A DNA stretch of 64,000 nucleotides from Coniferiporia sulphurascens (Eukaryota > Basidiomycota > Agaricomycetes > Hymenochaetales > Hymenochaetaceae): the NCBI GenBank assembly GCA_002794785.1, contig NBBA01000008.1, positions 1,240,001-1,304,000 on the forward strand, written 5' to 3'. Under the pieces are notes generated by a model, which was given only the letters and a program-made list of their open reading frames with translations, was not told the DNA's origin and made no database searches. The first letter of the stretch is position 1, and each line of letters opens with the position of its first letter. Positions 47,150 to 59,032 of this stretch are shown here, one piece after another. A program made the translations under genes and the position numbers.

Positions 47150-48658
47150 TGAAAGGCAGGAAATGAAATATATACAGTACATCTGTACTTCAAGACCTTA
47201 TCCTTTGGTAGCATGAACCGCACCCTCTCCTCGTCCAACCTGCAACAATCGTCAATTTCCAGCGATTCAAATACAGTCAATACGACCACAGGACAAGCGC
47301 AGGTGCTGGGGTCTCGCCGGAAGCCTAGAGCAAGCGACATTTAAAGGCTCATTTATATCATCACCATCATACGAGTCATCTGTATAAATAAATAAAAAAG
47401 CTTGAGGTGAAGTGACTCGAGGCAAGGCCAGCATAACCTGTCTTCTGGAAAGAGGACCCTCAACTGCCACCCAGAATTGAAGGCCTTGATAAAGACTGTT
47501 TAGCTCCGAAATTGCCTCTGCAACATCTTTGAGGGGACGGTCTACGGGTAGCACATAGCCTGGGTCTGTATGCAATTTACTTTCCTTAGTAGTGGCAATT
47601 CCACACACGCGGCTTGCGAATCCACCTCAAAGATGATCCTCAAGAGGTCGATGGACAGCTCAGTAAGGGATTGTAGCAAGCGCAAGAGTCCCATGAGACC
47701 TTGTGCATACACCAGTCTGTATATTGGTATTCTTGAAATCCAGTTAGATCAAGTCGGAAACATGTCACGGATGTCGTGGGAAGCATGATATTGAAATTAA
47801 CTGTGTTTACAGTCCGGAGCGCGGGCATCCACCATGTATTAAAAAAGTGCTTTAGGTCCTTGTCTGGGTCCTGCTCGTTCTTTACCACGACATAATCGTC
47901 ACCAAGGGGCACATCGTGCTTGTAATCGACATGAAGCGTCTCGAGGGCGGAGAATGTATTCACTGACGATAAGACAGCCAAGTCCGAAAATATGTCCCAA
48001 GGTGTCTTCTGAAATCTGGAGATGGAGAATGATCCCCATCAGGATGAGTGGGATTTAGAAGAACTGCCTGGTATGGCTAGGAGTGAAGCCCTCTCCAGAA
48101 AGAATTTTAATATCAACACCAATGGGTTTGCTTCTCTCGAGATAGTGTCTAGGACAGTTGTAGTTGGTCAGATGCATCCATAATCGAGGTATCTGCAAAG
48201 TGATGCTGCGGAAGTCCTTGCTGACCAGCGAAAGGCCCGTGCACGCTCCAGTGTCATCTGCAAACACTTCCTTGAGTATCTTCCGATAGCTTCAACGGGT
48301 AAGTTCAGAAGACCCCTATGATAAATGATGGGGAGTACTCCAGACCTCATCGAGGTAATACCCTCTCCCACGATGCGTGAGAGTACGCTGAGAGAGCTGC
48401 TTAAAGCCTTGAGATCTTGCATGACAGATAGAAAAGACGACACATCACTAGGGTCTTGCAGCAGCCTGAGGGTAGCGAGAAAAGGCCTTGCAATAACAAT
48501 ATGTTAGCACAGATTATACTCCAAGGAAAAGGAAGCAAGTTACAGACCCGTCCAAGGCAAAAATCCTATCTGGATCTGGTGAGCCTTGCTTCAGGACTGG
48601 TCTTGCATGGCAAATAAAGCTTTCAAGCGAATTGAAGTCCATCTCCTGGAGCGTTCAT
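47150..48658 (-). pseudogene. F-box-like copy I (class II), heavily degraded
   Basis: Start codon at 48658, but exon 1 lacks about 11 bases after ATGAACG. The F-box region LLNLPVEAIG is followed by a one-base frameshift. FRSITLQIPRLWMHL continues in another frame, and the shared TGA (48039-48041) replaces the Arg codon before Trp. KNEQDPDKDLKHFFNTW is intact, followed by a frameshift, internal deletions and loss of the PPLRTL segment; VFESLEIDDC and FMLPKDKVLKYRCT mark the end. The worst preserved of the long copies. Confidence 0.85.
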
Positions 48659-48695
48659 GACGGTGAGTCGGTGACTCTTTAATGGCCAAAATAAC

Positions 48696-48850
48696 TGTTG
48701 GAATCATGATTTGGTAATCTCGACTATGCGACTACATTTGGTATTTACGTCTCACAATTTGTGTAGTTTTACTCATAGTTTAGCTGCATGTAGTATGCTC
48801 CTAGTCGGAAACGCCCACAAAGAAATCCTTAATTAATGAGGACTGACCCT
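48696..48850 (+). mobile_element. LTR relic, family 2, copy 2
   Basis: Inverted relative to the copies at 31478 and 54408: begins TGTTGGAATCATGATTTGG and shares TCGACTATGCGACTACAT and GAAATCCTTAATTAATGAGG. The 3' end diverges near 48850, and no clear target duplication was found. Confidence 0.55.
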
Positions 48851-49199
48851 TGCTGTTGTTAAAGTATGGCAAACTTCGGTTCAACCTGGTCTTAACAATA
48901 TTTTTCCCTTCTTTTTTTTGGTACTTAGTTGCACACTCCGATATGCGCGTTTATTCTCGTTCAAACATGAGGCCCAAGGATCCTTGTCCTGTTTGTGCTT
49001 CGTACATGCTCCCACTCGCTTAAACAGGCTGATTTATCTCGGGTTTAAGGACGAGTCATATATACGATGCATATTAGGAGAGCTAGGTGCCCTTCCTGCA
49101 CTTTGGGCGTATTCAAAGTCCCCTCTTTATTTTGTTGATGTAATAGGCGTCCCTGCTTCGAGGTGAGTTAACGTCGAAACATAAGAGGAGCTAGATATG

Positions 49200-50854
49200 T
49201 GCAATTTCCATTTCAGATCTTTACCCTCCAGCATCAGTCCCTGCACAACTTTCCTGTCGATAAGGGGACAATCAATGATTTCGAGTGTCTCAAACTCAGG
49301 CGCGTTGATTATATCTTTGATACTAAAGATGAACGACATATCGAACTTGAAGCAGTCTTCGAGCCGTAGTGTTCAGAGCGGAGGATAAGGTGACTGCCCA
49401 CGCTCGCGTTCGTGTACATTAAGCATGCTTGGACTGTCAATACCAGTGCAGGAGATATGCAAGTGCTGGAGTCTCGGAAGCCTGGTGAAAACGATATCCA
49501 ATGGACTATATGGCACATTGCTTCTATCGTAGAGATGAACATCAAAATCAAGTGACTCGAGATGAGGCCAGTGTGGACGACCTTTCGGAAAAAGGAGCTC
49601 GAGTTGTGACTCGAGCATGGAAAGCGAACATTCCTCGACATGGAGAGTCAGTTCTGATAGATTTGGTGTAGAGATTGTCACTAGAAGTAAATAAAGAAGT
49701 AGATCATCCCCTTGCGGATCAAGTCCAATTCGTAGTTTCTTCAGTTGCGGCACTTCCACATACAACCTATTGCACATGTCAGAAGGATGCTCAACCATTG
49801 CAAGGTCGATGGATAACTCATTGAGGGAACACAGGCGCCACGCGAATTTTGCGATCTCCACCAAACTCCATCTGAAACCTGAATCACGTTCATCAGATAT
49901 CTTGAGTCAAAAGCATGTTATTGACGTAGTTGGGACTCGGAGCAAGGGAACGAGATTGACCGTCTCCACGGTTTGGAGTGCGGGCATTTTCCATGTATTG
50001 AAGAAGTGCATAAGGTCCTTGTCTGGATCCAGGTTGCTGTCATGGCCATCATCAAAGTCGTCATCAATGGAGGTATCAAGATAATCAACACGGAACGTCT
50101 TAAGGGCAAGGAAACCATTCGCTGGCGAAATGTCGTGCAGGTCTGAAAATAAGTCTTGAAGTGAATGCTTAAATGCGACGTCGAGCGAGAACGACTTCCA
50201 TTGGAACGAGTGTGGCGTGACCATTTGGAGGAACAACCTCGCACGATCAGGGTTAAAACTCCGTGTATTCTCGATGCTTACATCTATGGCAGTGGACCTG
50301 CTCCTTTCGAGATAGTGCTTCGGATACATATTACTTGTCAAGCGAGTCCATAGTTGAGGTGTACTCAAAGCAATGCTATGGAAGCCCTTGCTAACTAACG
50401 CCAGGTCTTCACATGCATTCGGCCTGGTGACGTTGTCAGTGCACACCTCGAATATTTCCGAAATGACTTCATCGGGTAATGACAAAACTCCCTTTTGACA
50501 AAGGGAGGGAAGCACCTCGACCTGCACTCTGGGAAGGCCCTTCTTCACTGTCTGAGACAATAAGTTGAGAGTGCTAGCCAGGGCTTTGAGCCTATTCAAT
50601 GCAACTATAACAGAAGACGCGTCATTGCAGTCCTGCAATAGGGCGGTGATAAAGGGCCTTACGACAAGACGCTGAGTTAGCAAGCGTGATAACCCGAGCC
50701 TACAATGGAAAACTTGCCCGTTCAGAGACAAAATCTCGTCTAGGTCTGTTTGATCTTGTCTTGAAATCGCCTTTGCGTGCGAGATGAAGTTTTCGAGCAA
50801 GTTGTAGTCAATCGAATGGCGTAGATTTACTAGATTCGCCTTTATGATGGTCAT
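49200..50854 (-). pseudogene. F-box-like copy J (class III)
   Basis: Starts MTIIKANLVNLRHSIDYNLLENF at 50854 and is open through intron 1 and the F-box (LSLPDEVISEIFEV, FHSIALSTPQLWTRL) to NLDPDKDLMHFFNTW. It has two TGA codons where CGA is expected: 49907-49909 (TCF-stop-L) and 49373-49375 (PPL-stop-TL). The reading frame otherwise continues unshifted, with VEVPQLKKLRIG, SPYPPL and FIFSIKDIINAPEFETLEI. Two Arg-to-stop changes in CpG context and no indels suggest decay by deamination. The second TGA is shared with copy K. Confidence 0.85.
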
Positions 50855-51583
50855 CGTCGAAGGAAAACAAGATGTATCGTGGTCTGACCACGAGTCGGAC
50901 TGCCGATGCATGTGCTTTAGCGCCGATCGCCTCTGACGACTCGGACTCTCGGACTCTAGTCTTGATCAGTATCAAATGATACCCGAGTCTCTTTGACTGC
51001 CAGTGTTTGCGCTCACTATCATTTGTTTCGGACTGCTAGTATTTATGTGCTTCTTCTGATTCATTGTGTTTACTCAAAGATGAAAAGTGGCTCGTACATT
51101 CGAAGCCTCTTGCGCTGGCGATGGCAGGAGCGGGCATGCCGGCAGTTGAAATAGTAGAAAATTGCGGCGGCCGAATGTATGCCAATCCCTCCTGCAGATA
51201 GCGCTAACACATCGTCAGATTTGTACGGCGTCGTGCCAGGACTATCGTACCCATGGCCATACAGTAGCCCTTTGTGATACCTCCAAAAACATACAAATGA
51301 GATTGTCCCATCTCATACGGCATTATCTTGTACTAGGTATTCATAAAAATATCGATATAAGATAGGCCCAAGCGTTAAAGTGGATATTGCAAAACGGTTG
51401 AGTTATTAGATGAGTAGAAAAATTCCGATGAACATATTGTTATGAGTAACTGAAGTCGACACTCTTTTGGAGACAAACAGATCACTTAGCGAGAAGTGGC
51501 TTTGTTAGCATGTCTCCACACCCGAGCTGGCGGATTTTCTGCAGGTTAAATTGCAATCTGGGAGATACAGCTTCTGGAGTATA
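50855..51583. other. Spacer between copies J and L
   Basis: The part next to 50855 resembles the upstream flanks of copies E and K (CATGCATGTGCT...GCCGATC). No gene seen. Confidence 0.4.
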
Positions 51584-53897
51584 TCAGGAAAGCCTAGCAT
51601 CCCACTCCTCTTTAATGCGCGCAAGCCACGGCCTCGTTACATTGGCACCCTCGGCGTTCCTACTTCAGAGTGAATAGGAATAAGAACACGAGGAGGAAAT
51701 AGACACGCACAGTTTCCATTCCAGGACCTTGTCGTCCGGCATCAGCTCCCGCACAATTCCTTTCTCGATTAGGGGACACTCGTCAATTTTTAGTGAAGCA
51801 AACGTGGGGCATTGATAATGTCTTTGATGCTGAAGATAAACAATGTATCGAAATAGTAACAGTGTTTGAGTTCCAGTGTACGCAGTGGAGGATAAGGCGA
51901 CTGTTGACGCTCGCGTTCGTGTACATTGAGCACACTCGGGTGCTCGATCCCGATACAGTAGATGCGCAAGTGCTGGATTCTCGGGAGCCTGGTGAAGATG
52001 GTATCCAACGTTCCACCTGACACATATCCATCTTCGTCAAGGACAAGTTCGAAGTCAAGTGACTCGAGACGAGGCCAGTGGAGGCCGTCTTCCGGAAAGA
52101 GGTCTTCCAGTTGCATCTCGAGATCTTCAAGCAAGTACGAGTGTATGTGGATGGCCAGCTCAGATACATTCGTCGCAGAGATTGCTTTCAAAAGTGATCC
52201 AGCCGTGTATGTAATGTCCATGAGCTCTGTACGCAATCCAAGCGTCTTCAGTTGCAGTAGGTCTACATGCATATCCTCCGCACCCGAGAATAAGACTTTA
52301 TCAAGGTGTATGGATAGTTCCTCGAGAATGTGTAGCGAGCGCAAGAGCGATATTACCTCCCACATACTCCAGGTGGAAGAATCATCATACTCATAAGTGC
52401 CTAGCTGGAGTCGAAGACACGTTATTGATACCATAGGAAGCAAGGGAATGACATTAACCACGTGTATGGTCCGAAGGTTAGGCATCCTCCATGTGCTGAA
52501 AAAGTGCCTTAAATTCTTGTCTGGATCTGTTACAATTTTCCTTTACTTTCCCTTATGCGCTGACTCACTTCCTCTTCGTCATCATCAGTCAGCGCAACTC
52601 CCCCATTTCTCTGCCTTACTCATCCTTATTCACCTTATGCCATAAGACGCCATGATGACACCTTATTGCACCATCATGACATGCTTTGCTTACTGATCAC
52701 CGCACTTGTATTACCAAGGCCTTCCTTGCGTTTCCATGACCTTCCATAGTCTGGTAAACATACCTAACCAAGTCGCTACAGTAGCAAACACATAGAGTAG
52801 CATATAAGCATGTAACTTCAGTAGCACAAGCCCTAAGCTTGTGCTCTTTGTTCATACAAGCCCATTATCTGCTACCACCAGTCTACTGTGTGCCGCTTGG
52901 CCATTAGTCGCTTCGTCGTAACCCGACTCGCTATAGAAGCCTACTGCGTCCACATCGCTGATCAGGAAGCCCCATCGATGATCACCCTCGACTTACGACA
53001 TCTAGGAAGTCCTGTTGCCGTACCATCAGTTCCGACGATCAGGAAGCCCCGATGTCGATCACCTCGTAACCGTTGAGCTTAACAGGATCCTGCTCGTTTT
53101 CCGTGGCATTAAGTTCATCATCTATAGGGAAATCATCCTGATAATCAATATGAAGTGTTTCGAGGGCAAGAAACGTGTCCACTGGCGAAATCTTGCACAA
53201 GTCCGAAAAGACATTACGAAATGACCTCCTGAACCTGGTCAACGACAACGATCTCCACCTGGATGCGTGAGGTTCGGCCATATGAAGAAATAGCCTAGCA
53301 CGACTTGGTGTGATGCCTGGTGAGAAGGCCTCAACGCAATTTAGTGTGACATCTATACCAACAGACTTGCTTCTCTCGAGATAGTGCTTTGGGTTCACGG
53401 TGGTGGTCAGGTGTGTCCATAACCGAGGCACCTTTACAGCGATGTTGCGGAAGTCCTTGCTGACCAGTGTGAGGTTGTTACACGTGCTCATGTCCCCATC
53501 ACAAGCTCTCTCGAATATTTTTGCGACAATCTCGATGGGAAGAGACAGGAGTCCCTTCCTATAGACGACTGGAAGCAATCCCAATCGCACTTCGGGCAGG
53601 CCCTCCTTCACCGCATGCGATAGCAGTTCGAGAAAGCTATCCAGTGTTTTGAGTCTATCCAGCCCAGCTACTACGGATGATGCGTCATTGCAGCCCTGGA
53701 ATAATGTGACGAGGAATGGCCTTGCAACAACATCGAGAAGTTAGCGCGATGGACATTTTGACAGAAAAGAGAGCAAACCCATCCAAGGCCAATATCTTTC
53801 TAAAGTCTGGCTGGTCTTGTTCTAGGTTTGATCGCACGTGTGAAAAGAAGCCTGCGAGCAAGTCGGGGTCGATTATCTGAAATGCCTTTGTGTTCAT
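51584..53897 (-). pseudogene. F-box-like copy L (class I), split by solo LTR
   Basis: Starts MNTKAFQIIDPDLLAGFF at 53897. Exon 2 holds the F-box (LSLPIEIVAKIFER, FRNIAVKVPRLWTHL) and is interrupted at codon level inside the family hallmark ENEQDPDK by the solo LTR at 52528-53084. The gene resumes with NLRHFFSTWRMPNLRTIHV and runs to the class I short last exon ending at TGA 51584-51586. A separate one-base deletion near 51805 shifts the frame just before the C-terminal CP(L/I)IE motif. The LTR alone would inactivate the gene. Confidence 0.9.
52528..53084. mobile_element. Solo LTR, family 1, copy 2 (inside copy L)
   Basis: 557 bp, TGTTAC...TTAACA ends, same family as 99-659. Flanked by a perfect 5-bp target duplication GGATC (52523-52527 and 53085-53089). 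Removing the LTR and one GGATC restores the conserved QDPDK coding sequence of copy L, which fixes the insertion site exactly. Confidence 0.95.
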
Positions 53898-53982
53898 GGT
53901 GGTAATGAATAAACCAAAAACGCGTCCGACGACACTGTGACGGCGCGACTCATGATGCGAAGTGACCCCTTCGCCTAGCGCG

Positions 53983-53988
53983 CACGTG
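53983..53988. promoter_or_regulatory. CACGTG box upstream of copy L
   Basis: CACGTG lies 86-91 bp upstream of the copy L start codon (minus strand), comparable to copies A, B, C and N. Confidence 0.35.
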
Positions 53989-54407
53989 ATCTGTGACCGG
54001 CAAGCCAGAATAAAGCACGGCACGGGAAGTGCCATGAAGTCTTTGGAGCCATGTAGCACTTCGTTCGCTGGTTACAGAACATAATAACAAAACAAGTAAA
54101 GCATGCTGATGAGATAATGATTGGTACTGGGTGTAATAAAATTATAGATTTGGTCCAATTAAGCAATTAATTGAAGTATATTTTATTGTGGTATAGGAGA
54201 TCAGGTCGGCCGCGGCAGTGTGGCACGAATCGCACGATATGGTACCATGTCCACCAATCGTCTGTTGCTTTTGCTCCGGTGATTGGATGAATTTAAAATA
54301 CTTGATCAGCACAACGTGACTGACCTGGCCTTTGCACCTCAATGTTTTTAAATCCTGGAGACCCTGGGCCGGCGGTGAGTACAATTCAAGCTCCATCCGC
54401 TCGAGTC

Positions 54408-54590
54408 TGTAAGAAATCTTGAGGCGTGACGTCGCAGCATGGGTCGGTCCTCGTTGATTAAGGATTTCTTTGTGGCCGTTTTTCGTCTAAGAGCATACAT
54501 GCAGGTGGCTTAACTAAAACTTTCACAGGCATGCGACTTAAATATTATATGTAGTCGCATAGTCGAGATTACCAAATCATAATTCCAACA
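54408..54590 (-). mobile_element. Solo LTR, family 2, copy 3
   Basis: Begins TGTAAGAAATCTTGAGGC and ends ATAATTCCAACA (183 bp), with the TG...CA ends of an LTR. Near-perfect flanking 5-mers are GAGTC (54403-54407) and GAGCC (54591-54595). Homologous to 31478-31663 and, inverted, to 48696-48850. Confidence 0.7.
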
Positions 54591-55267
54591 GAGCCTACGG
54601 GTTACCTGCGCTGGCACTGGCAGCTCGGATTAGCCACTACTTAGTACATAGACACCTTTCTGGTGATGGCATCATCCTCGGAAAAAGGTGAGCTCCGTTC
54701 CCCGAGACTGTGGTTAGTACTTACATATCTAAGCCCCGCCAACAGAAGTGATACCAGCCACTGCAATAGCATATAATCACATAAGATGCAGAAATGGTAT
54801 CCTTGTACTATGTCCATGACGTGAGGCTCTAGCACAGAGTGGCTGTGAGGAGACTACTAGTACTTGCATGTATGCTTGCTTGCGCGCGGCGGGAGGCAAT
54901 GCCACTGATACTTCAAGTGAAACTATAGGAAGGTCCAAAAGAACGAAAAACAAACGTTACCTATCATTGTGACCGTTTTTTGTCATATGGACACAGAAGC
55001 ATTAATATCTTCAAGTAAACGTTAGTACACTGTATTAATGGGGACAAGCATATTGATGAAACAAGAAAGGATCACTCCACGCTTTCGGCCGATGTAGTAT
55101 TAGAACCGTTCTTTGTTTATTTATAAAGATGGGGCACACTGTAGCTTATGGCTATATTAAGGGTTCTCGGTACTTGTCGATGGCAGTGAGATTTTTGTAA
55201 ACCAGAACATCTCTCACCACATGATGTTAGAGGAACTCACATGGTTTCGACTTTCCTTTATCAGCGA

Positions 55268-56992
55268 TCAATAATTTATCGGGCCACTGCGTACGAGGCT
55301 CATGGGTGAATATGCGCCAAAAGGCAGGAGAGGAAATCCTGTACATACCTTACATTCGCACTTGGAGACCTTGTGCTTCGGCAATATATTCCATACGATC
55401 TCCTCATCCATTTCAGAGCTACAATCGTCAATTTCCAGCGATTCGAATATAGGTGTGCTGATGATGTCCTTAATACCAGAGATAAGCGGTGGTTCAAGAT
55501 ATGTTTTTTCGAGACATAGTGTCCTGAGAGGAGGGTAAGGCGACTCTCCCCGCTCTCGTTTGTGTACCTTGAATGTATTTGGGGGATTCTCTGGCATCCA
55601 ATCACTGGACAGACGCAGGTGCTGGAGTCTCGCCGGAAGCCTGGAGAAAGCGACATCCAAAGGATCATCTAAATCGTCACCATCATACCATTCATCTCGA
55701 CAAAGCTCGAGGTCAAGTGACTCGACACAAGGCCAGCGTAATCCATCTTCCGGAAAGAGGACCCCCAACTGCCATCCGAGGCCACCAGTGAAAGCTTTGA
55801 TAAAGATAGTTAAATCTGTTATATTTGGTGTCGAAATTGCCTCTACAATTTCTTTGAGAGAATAGTCGCGGTCTCCCTCGGGTGACGGTTCCGTACACAA
55901 TTTCAGCTTCTTCAGTTGCGGCAACTCCATGGGTGCGGCTTCCAAATCCCCCAGAAGGGAAATATCCACAAGGTTGATAGATAACTCAGTAAGGGAGTGC
56001 AGCAAGTTCAGTAGTCCTGTGATCTCGTCTATACGCCACACCGAATATTGGTTTTCTTGGAATTCACTTAGTTCAAGTCGGAAACATGTCACGGATGTCG
56101 TGGGAAGCATGGGGATGAGATTAACTGTGTTTACAGTCCGAAGCGCAGGCATCCTCCATGTATTAAAAAAGTGCTTTAGGTCCTTGTCTGGGTCCTGCTC
56201 GTTTTCTACTATGACGTAATCGTCATCAAGGAGCACATCGCGCTTGTAATCGACATGAAGCATTTCGAGGGCAGAAAATGTGTTCACCGATGATAAGATA
56301 GCCAAGTCCGAAAATATGTCCAAGGTGTGTTCCGAAATCCGGTGATGGAGAACAACCTCCATCGGGACAAGTGGGGTGCGACCATTTGGAAGAACAATCT
56401 AGTACGGCCAGGGATAAAGCCCTCTCCGGAAAGGATTTTTATATCAATCCCAAGAGATTTGCTTCTCTCGAGATAGTGTCTAGGGCATTTGTCGTTGGTC
56501 AGATGCGTCCATAATCGAGGAATCTGTAAAGCAATATTTCGGAAGTCCCTGCTGACCAGCGAAAGGTTAAAACACGCTCTAGTATCGCCTGAAAAAACGT
56601 CCTCAAATATTTGCGTAATCGTTTCAGTGGGCAAAGTCAGAATACCCCTCTGGTGGATGATGGGGAGCACCCTGGTCCTCACCAAGGGAATACCCTCTTT
56701 CACGATGCTTGACAGTACGCTGAGTGACCTACTCAGGTCCTCGAGATCTTGAAAGACAGATATGACTGATGGCGCATCACCACGGTCCTGCAAGAGGGTG
56801 GCGAGAAAAGGCCTTACAGCAACAGGAACTCAGAACAATGCATGGCACACTCGAAGAAAGGGAAACGGACCCGTTTAAGGCAAAGATCTTGTCTGGCTCC
56901 GGTGGATCTTGTATCAGAACTGGTTTCGCATGGGAAATAAAGCTTTCGAGCAAGCTGAAATCGATTTTCTGGAGCGTCTTTGCGAGATTCAT
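55268..56992 (-). pseudogene. F-box-like copy M (class II), one frameshift
   Basis: Starts MNLAKTLQKIDFSLLESF at 56992. Exon 2 is open through the F-box (LTLPTETITQIFED, FRNIALQIPRLWTHL) and keeps CGA in LSRWRLFS, the codon that is TGA in copies C, D, H and I. One base is missing near 56320 (between NTP and DIFSDL), after which the body continues open to 55268: ENEQDPDKDLKHFFNTW, LPQLKKLKLC, SPYPPLRTLCLE. A single frameshift is the only lesion seen, so this is a very young pseudogene or a sequence error. It represents the pre-TGA state of class II. Confidence 0.8.
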
Positions 56993-57299
56993 GGCAGTCG
57001 GTGACTATAAGTCATTAACTTGATAAGTGCCAGAACGGTGAGTAGAGGCAACACCTGCCAAGAAAAGTCAGACATTGTACTTGTTTACATCGTTACCTAA
57101 AATGGAAGTTTTGCACTTGTAAGCCAGGACGAGTTTTGAGCCGAGTTCCTGTCTGTTTGACGTAGATTTTTTTTAGTATTCTTTCTGCTTGTATACACGC
57201 TTGTTCTCTCAAGCGATTATCTACTGGTTACAAGATATAATTGGTACCTGAAGCGCATTCGCAAGCGCCTGAATATCGGTACGAGTGTCCCAGACACGC
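56993..57299. other. Spacer upstream of copy M
   Basis: Presumed promoter of copy M and flanking sequence; no feature recognised. Confidence 0.35.
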
Positions 57300-57907
57300 T
57301 CAAGAATTCTTCCCGCCAAGCAATGGGGGCTTCTGCTTACAAATGAGCATTAATATTGTCACAAAAGCGCAAGGAAGCAGAAACTCACAATTCCCATTTT
57401 ATTTCCTTATCCTTCGGCATCATTCCCCGGATGGCTACCTGTTGGATTTACATGTATGAGGTGATGGCGATCTTTCTTCCTCATTTGTTATATGTCTCCA
57501 TCAGCTCGTTCGTGCCTTGCCTGCTTATGTAATTTTCCTTGTCAACTGTATAGTTCCTAGCATATAGACGAGCGGTTTGCGTAGGATGCACCTCAGTACG
57601 TTATCGCAGTACTGAGGTGAGTAGTCTATATTCATGGACATGCATAGCATAGGAACTAATTATGTTTATAGCGCATACAGGTAGTTACATATTAATATGA
57701 GTATGTTATCGCAGTACTGAGCGCATACAGATTTCTTCACCAAGTTAGCAAGCGCGACAGCCATTCTACGAGTTGAAAGGAGAACAGATCAATCCGGAGC
57801 CAAAATCTTATCTAGGTTTATTTGGTGTTGTTTTGGATATCTTTTGCATGAGAAACGAAGCTCTCCAGCAAATGGTAGTCAATTGTCTGGTACGAATTTG
57901 CGTTCAT
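57300..57907 (-). pseudogene. F-box-like relic O (3' tail and exon 1 only)
   Basis: 57300-57430 matches the 3' end and downstream flank of copy N (CACAATTCCCATTTTATTTC). 57740-57907 is a degraded exon 1 starting MNANSYQTIDYHLLESFVSH. Everything between, including the F-box and the body, is gone and replaced by hairpin repeat copy 2. This is the remains of a gene with a deletion of over 1 kb. Confidence 0.65.
57556..57722 (+). repeat. Hairpin repeat copy 2
   Basis: GCATATAGACG, then an 11-bp perfect stem CACCTCAGTAC (57589-57599) and GTACTGAGGTG (57609-57619) around a 9-nt loop GTTATCGCA. Loop and right arm recur at about 57703-57720, again about 100 bp downstream. Compared with copy 1, one stem pair changes from C-G to A-T on both sides. 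Confidence 0.6.
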
Positions 57908-58049
57908 GGTGGTGGAGGTCGAAAGAAACAGGATTAATACGTCGTACGTGACCCGGACCCTGCCGTTGCATGCACTCCAGCGCTGCCGACTCGGATCACT
58001 CCAAAACCAGCCTTAAATGCGATTAGTATGTAGTTTCCTTCTTTGGACA

Positions 58050-58116
58050 GTGCATATATAGTCCGACGAAAACGTCATTTACACCTCAATCCGATGTTTT
58101 TACTTCTGGACTGAGC
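58050..58116 (+). repeat. Hairpin repeat copy 3
   Basis: GTGCATATATAGTCCGACG, then CACCTCAATCC (58082-58092) and GGACTGAG (58108-58115): the stem has one mismatch and no downstream duplicate was noticed. Upstream ATGCGATTAG and TAGTTTCCTT are shared with copy 1. Confidence 0.5.
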
Positions 58117-58569
58117 ATATCTCATCAAATAGAGCCTTTCGCTTTGAAACCACAGAGCCGTGTTATGCTCGGTTGACACTACGTAGTTTGTGACAATGAC
58201 TTTGTGTTCTCATATAGTAGCAGTGCCCCCTCTGTGAACTTGAAGGCAGGTCGCTTTGTCAAGGCATTTGTTTTCGTGACTCGACTGAGCCTACTATTGT
58301 GTAGGATACAGATAGGCAACGTCTTCAAATTCAAAAATGGGGAGATTTTCCTTGAAACTAACTCTGCTTACTTTTCCGTTTTTTCTCCTCATCTTCATTG
58401 TCTTTTCCTACTCATGTGACGGACACAGTTCTCCTTGCTCTATTGCAATATTGACCCTCACAATCTGGCTCACGTGGCTATTACATGATGGTGCACTTAC
58501 TATAGACAATAGACAAAGCATCGAAAGGACAGATAGTAGCTGGTCTCGTCTCAAGCTGCATTTTTCGTC
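58117..58569. other. Spacer, no gene assigned
   Basis: One hydrophobic forward frame (58337-58579) exists but lacks any family resemblance or intron support; treated as chance. Confidence 0.3.
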
Positions 58570-58626
58570 AAGAAAGTGAAGTTTTCGAGCAAGCTGAGCG
58601 ACTTCTTGGAGCATCTTTGCGCTCAT
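58570..58626 (-). pseudogene. F-box-like relic P (start of exon 1)
   Basis: From an ATG at 58626: MSAKMLQE followed, after a short deletion, by the frame-shifted counterpart of LLENFISH. No other part of the gene remains. Similar to the start of copies B and H. Confidence 0.5.
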
Positions 58627-59032
58627 GGTCATAAATCGATGCACCGTGACTGTAATGCTGAGATGATCGTGCTCTGTAGATACTACGTATTTCAGTTTCC
58701 AGAGAAACGTAAACGGAACAGATGAGTTACACTGACTGGTGTAGTTTGATAGTTTATTTGGTATCACCCTGACATGCGCCATTTCTAAAAAGCAAATAAA
58801 CTGTAGTGACCCGATGCTCCGTTTTATAAGGAAGGCGGTCATGGGCAGATCTGCTTCATTTTTTTCGAGCTTACGATTAACTTACTCCAGATCAGAATCA
58901 TCAGATAACAGGCCGATGGACACTAGCCTATGAGCATCCTGAGCACGCTCACGATCACTTTCTCTTTCCGCCAAGAATTGGGGGCTTCTGCTTACGAATG
59001 AGCACATCACAAAAGCGCAAGAAAGCAGAAAC
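58627..59032. other. Spacer before copy N 3' end
   Basis: About 58965-59032 is the 3' flank of copy N, duplicated at 57300-57385. Nothing else recognised. Confidence 0.35.

Larger units (their letters stand above)
53898..55267. other. Spacer between copies L and M
   Basis: Contains the promoter of copy L with CACGTG at 53983-53988, and the family 2 solo LTR at 54408-54590. The rest shows no recognised gene. Confidence 0.4.

Noticed and set aside
58337..58579. Hydrophobic plus-strand frame as a small membrane protein
   Set aside because: Short, no homologue recognised, overlaps F-box relic P on the other strand; probably chance.
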